Positions 1 through 6,161 of a DNA stretch of 38,510 nt are shown piece by piece. The DNA lies in the NCBI GenBank assembly GCA_035551475.1, contig DASZMX010000069.1, positions 1-38,510 of the forward strand, read 5' to 3'. The notes beneath the pieces are model-generated. The model had not been told where the DNA came from, ran no database searches, and saw only the letters and a program-made list of their open reading frames with translations. The position numbers and the translations under genes are program-made. The number at the start of each line of letters is the position of its first letter. The stretch's first letter is position 1. The stretch comes from DASZMX01 sp035551475. GTDB taxonomy: Bacteria > Verrucomicrobiota > Verrucomicrobiia > Limisphaerales > Palsa-1400.

Positions 1-357
1 AAGGTGGTGGGATGGGTGGGGAACGCCATTTTTGCGTCGCGCTTCATTGTGCAGTGGTATGCGACGGAGAAACGGAAGCAGGTTTCAGTGCCGGCGGCGT
101 TTTGGTGGTTGAGCCTGGCGGGCGCGTTGATTCTGCTAACCTATGCCATTTTTCATGACAAGGATTCGGTGTGGATTTTCGCGTATGCCTTCACCTGGAT
201 TCCGTATATCCGCAATCTGATCATTCATTACCGTCATGAACGCGCGCAACAAACTTGCGCGGCTTGCGGCGTCCTGTCGCCGCCCTCGGCCAAATTCTGC
301 GCGCAATGCGGGGAGTCGTTGCGGGAAAATCAAAAATCCCTGAATCTTAAGGCGTGA
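1..357 (+). CDS. LABN-domain membrane protein with C-terminal zinc ribbon (5' partial)
   Basis: The frame is open from the left edge, so the true start lies outside the window. The visible 117-118 residues match the lipid-A-disaccharide synthase N-terminal (LABN) family: 'ASRFIVQWYATEKRK', then 'PAAFWWLSLAGA', a hydrophobic stretch and 'YIRNL'. Stand-alone LABN proteins are small inner-membrane proteins, often linked to lipid A or polyprenyl-phosphate glycosylation; the exact role is not certain. Unusual is the tail: after the last membrane segment comes a C-x2-C ... C-x2-C pair ('CAACG', 'CAQCG'), a cytoplasmic zinc ribbon that ordinary LABN proteins lack. The 3' end overlaps the convergent dehydrogenase gene by 11 bases. 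Family call is good; function is inferred. Confidence 0.75.
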   Translation, partial: KVVGWVGNAIFASRFIVQWYATEKRKQVSVPAAFWWLSLAGALILLTYAIFHDKDSVWIFAYAFTWIPYIRNLIIHYRHERAQQTCAACGVLSPPSAKFCAQCGESLRENQKSLNLKA

Positions 358-1375
358 TCACCGCGCGGATTTGATCCGTGCCAGCTTCCAGATCGTCCAG
401 GGCTTGATTCACCGCGCCGGCCTCCAGGGGAATCATGCGGATGGCGTCCGGCGGAAAACGAAGTTTGCCGGCGCGGGCCAAATCCAGCAGGAGGGGAATT
501 TCCGAGGCCAGGTGGTCGGAGACGCCAATGATCTCCGCTTCTTTATTGATGACATCCCGGTAAGGCGCGACGGGAAAAGTCTGCGCCGTCAAACCCACCA
601 GCGCCGCCCGGCCTTGAATGGCCAGCGAGCGCACTGCTCCGTCCATCGTGGCCGGCAACCCGATCAACTCCAACGCGACATCGACGCCCCGCCCGCCGGT
701 CGCGGCCTTGATTTGGCCGGCAGCATCGCCGTCAGTCGGTTGAATTGGGGTGGCTCCGAGTTGGGCGGCGCGCCGCAGTTTGGCCGGTTGGACGTCCACG
801 GCAAAAACCTGCCCCGCGCCCAGCGCCCGGGCCAATTGCGCCGCGGAAAATCCCAGGCCGCCAAATCCAAACAACGCCACCGTCTCACCGGCGCGCAGTC
901 GGGCCTTCAGCAGCGCATGCAGCGAGGTGGCTGAGGAGCACATCATCACGGCCCCGTGCGCGAACGGGATTTCCTCCGGCAACAAAAACACCGAGCGCGC
1001 CGGCACGCAGACATATTCCGCGTAACCGCCGGCGCGATGTTTCCCAATCATCCGCCCCGTCACGCAGAATTGTTCGAGGCCGCGAAAACAAAACGCGCAG
1101 TGTCCACAGGTGGCCATGTAATGCACGCAGACGCGCGCGCCGGTCGAAATATGTTTGACGTTGGCGCCGAGTTCCGCCGCTTCGCCCGCGATTTCGTGCC
1201 CCAGCGTCATGGGCAGCTCCGCCACGGGGGAAACGCCTGCGCGATAATGCGCGTCTGACCGGCAGACGCCCGCCGCGCGCACGCGAATCAGCACGTCATC
1301 CGGGCCCGGCTCCGGCGTGGGAATGTCCTGGGCCTGCAACGGTTGGCCGGCTTGCGCCAGGCGAATGGCCCTCAT
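347..1375 (-). CDS. Zinc-dependent alcohol dehydrogenase (MDR family)
   Basis: A 342-residue medium-chain dehydrogenase that would oxidise or reduce an alcohol/carbonyl with NAD(P). Catalytic zinc ligands are visible at Cys38 (GVCRSD) and His60-Glu61 (LGHE). Four structural-zinc cysteines lie at 90, 93, 96 and 104. The Rossmann motif 'GFGGLG' sits in the second half. I chose the ATG at 1375 because it starts the family's N-terminus (MRAIRL) and overlaps the uxaC stop by ATGA. A longer frame from 1474 would run far into uxaC. Coupling to uxaC suggests a uronate-related carbonyl or sugar alcohol as substrate, perhaps replacing the usual UxaB/UxuB oxidoreductases. That is inference; the substrate cannot be read from sequence. 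Confidence 0.9.
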   Translation of the reverse strand: MRAIRLAQAGQPLQAQDIPTPEPGPDDVLIRVRAAGVCRSDAHYRAGVSPVAELPMTLGHEIAGEAAELGANVKHISTGARVCVHYMATCGHCAFCFRGLEQFCVTGRMIGKHRAGGYAEYVCVPARSVFLLPEEIPFAHGAVMMCSSATSLHALLKARLRAGETVALFGFGGLGFSAAQLARALGAGQVFAVDVQPAKLRRAAQLGATPIQPTDGDAAGQIKAATGGRGVDVALELIGLPATMDGAVRSLAIQGRAALVGLTAQTFPVAPYRDVINKEAEIIGVSDHLASEIPLLLDLARAGKLRFPPDAIRMIPLEAGAVNQALDDLEAGTDQIRAVITP

Positions 1376-2835
1376 GAACGGCGGGCCGCGGAGCGCGCGT
1401 TTTTGCCTTCGGATTCGCTCGCCCGCGCGCCGAGAGGCGGCAGGCGCAGGAAATCCCGGGAATTTGCGTGGCAAATATTCCGAATCAGCGGGCCCAACAG
1501 CGTTTCATCGTCCGGCAAATCGCCTTCTTCCACGTCGCGTCCGATCACATTGCACAAAACGCGGCGAAAATATTCATGACGCGGATAGGACATGAATGAG
1601 CGCGAATCCGTGACCATGCCCACGAACCGCGAGAGAAGCCCGTTATTGGAGAGCGCGTTTAATTGCCATTCCATCCCTTCTTTTTGGTCGAGAAACCACC
1701 AACCCGATCCCATTTGCACTTTGCCCGCAATTGAACCGTCGTTGAAATTCCCCAGCATCGTGGCGATCGCGTAATTGTCCGCCGGATTGAGATTGTAAAT
1801 GATCATGCGCGGCAATTTTCCCTCGCCATCGAGCATGTCCAAATAACGCGCCAGGGGCGCCGCCTGCGGCACATCGTTGATGGAATCAAATCCGACATCC
1901 GGGCCGAGCCGGCGCTGGAGCCGCGAATTGACGCCGCGCAACGCGCCCAAATGCAATTGCTTCACCCAGCCTTGGTCCGCATCCAGACGCCCGAAAAACA
2001 GCATCAGATAGGTCGCGAATTGCGCATGCTCCTCGGGCGTGGCCGCCTTCCCCTTGCGCGCGCGGGCAAAAATTCCCGCCACCGTCTTGTCTCCGCAAGG
2101 CGCGGCGAAGGCCTGGTTCAGGCCGTGATCGGACAAGCGGCAGCCATGCGCATGAAAATACTGGTGACGCTGGGCGAGCGCCCCGAGAAAATCGTCCAGC
2201 GTGGCGATTTCCGTGTCCGCCACCTCCTCCAGTTTGGCCACCCAGGGATTCAGCCGGGCGGGTTGGTCCACGTTCAGCGCCTTGTCCGGGCGGAACGCCG
2301 GGTAAACACCGGTGGCCGCTCCGCTGGCCGCGATTTTTTCGTGGGCGCGCAAGTCATCCGTCGGGCAGTCGGTGGTGCAGAGGGCGGTGACGCGGAATTT
2401 CTTCAAAATCCCCTGCGTGCTGAAGGCGGGCGTGGCCAGTTGCCGGTTGGCTTCCTTCCAAATCCGCGCGGCGCTTTCCTCGTCGAGCAATTCCTCGATG
2501 CCGAAATAGCGGCTCAGCTCCAAATGCGTCCAGTGATAGAGCGGATTGCGCAAGGTATGCGGGACGGTGGCCGCCCAGGCGCGGAATTTCTCGAACGGCT
2601 CGACGGCGCCGGTGCAATAATCCTCGGACACTCCGTTGGCCCGCATCGCGCGCCACTTGTAATGGTCGCCCTCCAGCCAGATTTCGAAAAGGTTCTTAAA
2701 TTGCCGATTCTCCGCGATGTCGCCGGGCGGCAGGTGGCAGTGGTAATCGAAGATCGGCTCCGGCTCCGCATAGCGCTGGTAGAGTTTCTGCGCCGTCCGA
2801 TTGGACAACAGAAATTTATCATGGATGAATTTCAT
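1372..2835 (-). CDS. uxaC: Glucuronate (uronate) isomerase
   Basis: A 487-residue member of the UxaC family, which isomerises D-glucuronate to fructuronate and D-galacturonate to tagaturonate, the first cytoplasmic step of uronate breakdown. The N-terminus (KFIHDKFLL, then DYHCHL with metal-binding His32 and His34) and the late segment 'MVTDSRSF' are typical. Length is slightly above the usual ~470 because of a Ser/Arg-rich C-terminal tail. A GAGG Shine-Dalgarno lies a few bases upstream of the ATG. The stop overlaps the next gene's ATG (ATGA), so a zinc dehydrogenase is co-translated. With the KDPG aldolase near 21.2 kb the organism has at least two parts of a hexuronate route, typical for polysaccharide-degrading Verrucomicrobiota. 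Confidence 0.95.
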   Translation of the reverse strand: MKFIHDKFLLSNRTAQKLYQRYAEPEPIFDYHCHLPPGDIAENRQFKNLFEIWLEGDHYKWRAMRANGVSEDYCTGAVEPFEKFRAWAATVPHTLRNPLYHWTHLELSRYFGIEELLDEESAARIWKEANRQLATPAFSTQGILKKFRVTALCTTDCPTDDLRAHEKIAASGAATGVYPAFRPDKALNVDQPARLNPWVAKLEEVADTEIATLDDFLGALAQRHQYFHAHGCRLSDHGLNQAFAAPCGDKTVAGIFARARKGKAATPEEHAQFATYLMLFFGRLDADQGWVKQLHLGALRGVNSRLQRRLGPDVGFDSINDVPQAAPLARYLDMLDGEGKLPRMIIYNLNPADNYAIATMLGNFNDGSIAGKVQMGSGWWFLDQKEGMEWQLNALSNNGLLSRFVGMVTDSRSFMSYPRHEYFRRVLCNVIGRDVEEGDLPDDETLLGPLIRNICHANSRDFLRLPPLGARASESEGKNARSAARRS

Positions 2836-2926
2836 CGGCTGTCCTCAAAAGATAAAGTTCGCGGCGCAAAGTTCAAGAGTCAAAAACGCCCCTTTCCCTC
2901 CGAAATGTGAACCCGAATTAACATAA

Positions 2927-2956
2927 TTGACACGAAGTTGCCACATGCTCTTGGCA
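2927..2956 (+). promoter_or_regulatory. Possible promoter -35 box and small hairpin upstream of the GT-PHP gene
   Basis: The intergenic stretch between the divergent uxaC and GT-PHP genes holds a perfect TTGACA (2927-2932), 34 bases before the GTG start. No convincing -10 box lies at 16-18 bases. A 5-bp inverted repeat, TGCCA (2939-2943) and TGGCA (2952-2956), follows immediately and could be an operator or leader hairpin. Weak evidence only. Confidence 0.2.
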
Positions 2957-2966
2957 TCTTGCAGGA

Positions 2967-4982
2967 GTGAAAAAAGTTCTCATTCTGACCGCTGGCTTTG
3001 GCGACGGCCATAACACCGCCGCCCGGAACGTGGCCGACGCCCTTGAACTCATCTCCGATGACGTCAAGGTCGAGACCCTGGACTTGTTTCAAAGCAGCCT
3101 CGGGCTGCTCAATGATGTGCTCAAGAAAGCTTACCTCGGGCTGGCGCGCTACGCCCCGTCCGTCTGGAGTGGCATTTACTCCATGATTGACAACCCGAGC
3201 TTTGATCGCGTCCTGTCCGTGGGCAACCTGAAGACGGCGCTGGAGCAGGCCATCACCGAGGGCTGCCCGGATTGCGTGATTTCGACCTACCCCGTGTACG
3301 CGCATCTCATGCAGGAGATTTATCGCGACCATTCGGAGCGTCCCTTTCGCTTTATCACCGTCATCACCGATTCCATTTCGGTCAATTCCGCCTGGTTTCG
3401 CGCCCCGAGCGACGTCTATTGCGTGCCGAACGAGGAAACTGCCGAGGTGCTGCGCCGGCATGGCGTCGCGGCCGCCAAAATCAAGGCTTTCGGGTTTCCC
3501 GTCAACCCGCTCTTCGCGGAGATGGAAGGCCAGCCTTCGCCCAGCGATGATTTCGTCAAACCATGCAAGCTTCTCTACATCATCAACACCGGCAAAAAAA
3601 AGGCCGGCAAAGCCATGGATCGCCTGTTGGAGATTCCCGACGTGGAATTGACCATCACCGTGGGGCGCGACGCGGAATTGAAGGAGAAGCTGGCCAAACG
3701 CACCGAGAAATACGACGAACGAGTCAAAGTTCTCGGCTGGACCAACCAGATGCCGCGCCTCATGGCCTCGCATCATCTCGTCATCACCAAGGCCGGCGGC
3801 GCCACGGTGCAGGAAGCCATCGCGGGCCGTTGCCCGATGATTTTGAACCAGGTCATTCCCGGCCAGGAAGACGGCAACGCGCGGCTCGTGGAGCAATTGG
3901 ACGTCGGCGAAGTCGCGGAAAAGAACCGCGATGTGGCGCAAGCGGTCACCAAGGCTTTCGCCAAGGACGGCAAAATCTGGCGGCAATGGAAGAAAAACCT
4001 GACCCGCCTGGCCAAGCCGGACGCCTCCCTGCGCATCGCCGAATTGGCGCTGGCGGAGTGCGACCATGAAGATTCCCGCCGCAAGAAGCCCAAGTTATTT
4101 CAAACCGACCGCCCGGCCATCACGGCTCCGGCGGTGGTCCGCACCTCCAGCGATGCCCGGATGTTGCTGTGCGATTTCCATATCCACACCAATTATTCGG
4201 ACGGCAAGCTGACTGTCCCCGAGGTCATCGATTTTTACGGCAAGCGCGGCTTTGATTGCATTTGCATCACCGATCATTTGGGTGATCCGCGGCGCTTGAT
4301 CGGAAAATTGAGCAAGCTGCTCAGTCTCACCCTGGGGCCGGAGCAATTGCAGGAATATTTCGACGTCATCGAGCGGGAGCGGCGCCGCGCCTTGCGCAAA
4401 TATGGCATGCTCGTCATGACCGGCATCGAATTCAACAAGGACGGCTACACGAAAAAGACCTCGGCGCATTTGCTGGGCATCGATTTAAAAGCCCCAATTA
4501 ATCCCGCCCTCGATCTGCCCGAGACCATCGCCGAAATTCACGCGCAGGAAGGCCTCGCCGTCGCTTCCCATCCGCACATCATGAAAAGCGAATGGGGCAA
4601 AAACACGCTGTTCCTGTGGGAAAATCAGGACGTCTTTGCGCCCTTGATCGATGCCTGGGAAATTGCCAACCGCAACAATATCTTCACCCCCGTCGGGCTA
4701 AAACGTCTGGCCTTCCTCGCCAACAGCGACTTTCATAAACCCAAGCATATCTACTCGTGGAAAACGCTGCTGCACTGCGAAAAAAGCCCGGAAGCGATCA
4801 AGGATTGCATTCGCCGCAATGAGCATGTGGCCATCACGCTGTATCGCGACCTGGAGACGACGCAGGCGCTCCATCGTCCCGACGCGGAAGTGGTGGTGCA
4901 GTTCGACACCGCCCTCGGGAATCGCCGGGAATTCCCGCAAATCGGCGCCTTCGCCGAACAGTTGCGGCAGGAGACCGTTTGA
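2967..4982 (+). CDS. MGDG-synthase-like glycosyltransferase fused to a PHP metallo-phosphoesterase
   Basis: A 671-residue two-domain protein. Residues 1-365 resemble the MGDG synthase/GT28 family, which moves a sugar from a UDP-sugar to diacylglycerol at the membrane surface: N-terminal 'TAGFGDGHNTAAR' and the donor-site segment 'KAGGATVQEA ... PGQEDGNA' (275-305). Residues ~398-600 form a PHP domain with all expected metal ligands: His405/His407 (FHIHT), Asp436-His437 (TDHL), Glu488 (GIEF), His535/His537 (SHPH) and Asp588/His590 (SDFH). A charged linker joins them. PHP domains hydrolyse phosphate esters, so the fusion may make a glycolipid and dephosphorylate a precursor or product; this is inference. 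The GTG start is the only one possible after the in-frame stop at 2928. AGGAG overlaps it, so the Shine-Dalgarno spacing is abnormal. Confidence 0.88.
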   Translation: MKKVLILTAGFGDGHNTAARNVADALELISDDVKVETLDLFQSSLGLLNDVLKKAYLGLARYAPSVWSGIYSMIDNPSFDRVLSVGNLKTALEQAITEGCPDCVISTYPVYAHLMQEIYRDHSERPFRFITVITDSISVNSAWFRAPSDVYCVPNEETAEVLRRHGVAAAKIKAFGFPVNPLFAEMEGQPSPSDDFVKPCKLLYIINTGKKKAGKAMDRLLEIPDVELTITVGRDAELKEKLAKRTEKYDERVKVLGWTNQMPRLMASHHLVITKAGGATVQEAIAGRCPMILNQVIPGQEDGNARLVEQLDVGEVAEKNRDVAQAVTKAFAKDGKIWRQWKKNLTRLAKPDASLRIAELALAECDHEDSRRKKPKLFQTDRPAITAPAVVRTSSDARMLLCDFHIHTNYSDGKLTVPEVIDFYGKRGFDCICITDHLGDPRRLIGKLSKLLSLTLGPEQLQEYFDVIERERRRALRKYGMLVMTGIEFNKDGYTKKTSAHLLGIDLKAPINPALDLPETIAEIHAQEGLAVASHPHIMKSEWGKNTLFLWENQDVFAPLIDAWEIANRNNIFTPVGLKRLAFLANSDFHKPKHIYSWKTLLHCEKSPEAIKDCIRRNEHVAITLYRDLETTQALHRPDAEVVVQFDTALGNRREFPQIGAFAEQLRQETV

Positions 4983-4983
4983 A

Positions 4984-5556
4984 TCAGCGTTTGGCGCCGT
5001 AACGCGCCTCGGCGTTCAAGTTCTTGGCCACGTTGGCCACATTCGAGACGCTGGGATTGGGGATAATGTTATTGACCAGCCGTTTTAAATCTTCTTTCGG
5101 ACTGTAGGTGAATTCGTAGGTGGCCACCCAGTCCCGTCCAAAACCGGCCGCCACCTTGGTCGCAATGGCGGTGATGTCCGGGCGGCACGGCACAATGGGG
5201 TATTTGTCCTTGCGGGTGTTGTAATCCAGATAGCCCTGTTCCTCGGCGATGTAGCAGACGACATGGGTTTCGCCCTTCATCCGAATGGCGATCATGCGGG
5301 GCGTGTAACCATCGTGCTCGAGAACTTCGGCGGCCACGGTGGCGAAGTCATCGCAGTCCCCGGACTTGGTGGTGAGAAAAATATCGTGGGGTTGCACCTC
5401 GGCGTGAAACTTGTAGGCGAACGTGGAAAAGAGCTTCGCGAACCTGGTCGGCGTCAATCCCGGCATCGCGCGCAACTCGTTCATGGTCAGCGCGTGACTG
5501 AGGGGCGTCAAAGCGGCGAAGGCGAGGAAAAATAAAGCAAGAAACCGAACTCTCAT
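4984..5556 (-). CDS. Secreted transglutaminase-like cysteine protein
   Basis: A 190-residue protein counted from the ATG at 5556, which begins a good signal peptide (MRVRFLALFFLAFAALTPLSHA). Earlier starts at 5574 (ATG) and 5586 (TTG) add a short polar lead. The mature part has a papain-fold transglutaminase-like triad: Cys68 in 'SGDCDDFA', His98 in 'ETHVVCYI' and Asp111 in 'YLDYN'. Such bacterial transglutaminase-like cysteine proteins are mostly periplasmic proteases or amide hydrolases, some tied to cell-surface adhesin turnover. No partner of that kind is adjacent. The gene ends one base from the stop of the convergent GT-PHP gene. Fold confident; substrate unknown. Confidence 0.8.
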   Translation of the reverse strand: MRVRFLALFFLAFAALTPLSHALTMNELRAMPGLTPTRFAKLFSTFAYKFHAEVQPHDIFLTTKSGDCDDFATVAAEVLEHDGYTPRMIAIRMKGETHVVCYIAEEQGYLDYNTRKDKYPIVPCRPDITAIATKVAAGFGRDWVATYEFTYSPKEDLKRLVNNIIPNPSVSNVANVAKNLNAEARYGAKR

Positions 5557-5718
5557 CGCGCGGTGTTTTAGCATTGGCAGCGCCAAATGGGAAGAAATAT
5601 TTACGCCTTAGGATGATTCATCAATAGGCGCAAACCCTATGGACGAATGTCCACATTTGGAACAACGCCGCTGTCCAGATGGAGCAAAACTGTACACTTC
5701 GCAGATGTTTTTTCCCCA

Positions 5719-5746
5719 TTGGACGGCGTGCGAAACGGGTTAAATT
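5719..5746 (+). promoter_or_regulatory. Candidate promoter of the small lipoprotein gene
   Basis: TTGGAC (5719-5724), a 16-base spacer and TAAATT (5741-5746) lie just upstream of the strong Shine-Dalgarno of the lipoprotein gene. The -35 match is poor (3/6) and the -10 match moderate (4/6), and transcription would begin very near the ribosome site. A palindrome TGGAC-gaat-GTCCA (5640-5653) upstream could be an operator. Tentative. Confidence 0.2.
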
Positions 5747-5770
5747 GATCACCAAGGAGGACAGATTATT

Positions 5771-5980
5771 ATGAAATTAAAATGGAATACAGTTCGTATC
5801 GTGTTGGCAGCCACTCTCGGATCAATCTTCTGGGCCGGCTGCGCTTCAACTCAACCCGGACCGCGCATGGTCGAAAACACCACCGACCTCCGGGCCGCTG
5901 GTCCTGACACCCATCCGGAATGGCGCACGGGCGCCTACAATTACAATTGGGAGGACTACAACGTCCAAACGATTGAATAA
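5771..5980 (+). CDS. Small lipoprotein of unknown function
   Basis: A 69-residue protein with a positively charged start, a hydrophobic core and a lipobox-like site ending at Cys24 (IFWAGC). Trp at -3 is not the usual Leu but the rest fits lipid attachment. The mature part is only about 45 residues, polar and Tyr/Trp-rich at the end (YNYNWEDYN). A near-perfect Shine-Dalgarno AAGGAGG (5754-5760) lies 10 bases before the ATG, the best ribosome site in the window, and a strong terminator follows, so this is probably a well-expressed monocistronic gene. Function not recognised; an envelope-stress or anchoring role is possible but not shown. Confidence 0.75.
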   Translation: MKLKWNTVRIVLAATLGSIFWAGCASTQPGPRMVENTTDLRAAGPDTHPEWRTGAYNYNWEDYNVQTIE

Positions 5981-6002
5981 GCTCATTTTGGGCGAGGTGA
6001 GG

Positions 6003-6034
6003 AACGCGCAGGATTTTTTATCCTGCGCGTTTTT
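6003..6034 (+). terminator. Rho-independent terminator after the lipoprotein gene
   Basis: A perfect 12-bp stem (AACGCGCAGGAT at 6003-6014 with its complement at 6020-6031) encloses a 5-base T loop and runs into TTTTT (6030-6034). It lies 23 bases after the lipoprotein stop. Confidence 0.9.
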
Positions 6035-6058
6035 CGTTATCCTGTGGAAATGGGATGT

Positions 6059-6157
6059 GGAAAAATCTGGAACTAATGAAATCAGGAAAGCCTCGCTGCA
6101 GAACGCTGCCTGGCAGGGAAAGACTCCTTCCTGAGTTTCTGATTTCCAGATTTTTCC
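6059..6157. repeat. Long imperfect inverted repeat between lipoprotein terminator and NRPS operon end
   Basis: GGAAAAATCTGGAA (6059-6072) and its exact reverse complement (6144-6157) form a 14-bp stem. The inner parts also match: AAATCAG near 6079 pairs with CTGATTT at 6139-6145, out of register with the outer stem. A small hairpin CTGCC-t-GGCAG lies in the middle. It begins 4 bases past the last NRPS stop, so a transcript of the operon would fold it. It may be a terminator-like or protective 3' structure, or a small palindromic mobile remnant. Confidence 0.6.
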
Positions 6158-6161
6158 TTTT

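Noticed and set aside
1372..1474. Longer N-terminus for the alcohol dehydrogenase starting at 1474
   Set aside because: The extra 33 residues are Arg/Pro/Ala-rich, lie inside uxaC and precede the normal family start at 1375.
2952..2963. Sigma-54-like TGGCA...TTGCA upstream of the GT-PHP gene
   Set aside because: The GG and GC elements are 6 bases apart; sigma-54 promoters need about 10.
2880..4067. Minus-strand open frame of 395 codons opposite the GT-PHP gene
   Set aside because: The plus strand encodes complete GT28 and PHP motifs; the minus translation shows no family.
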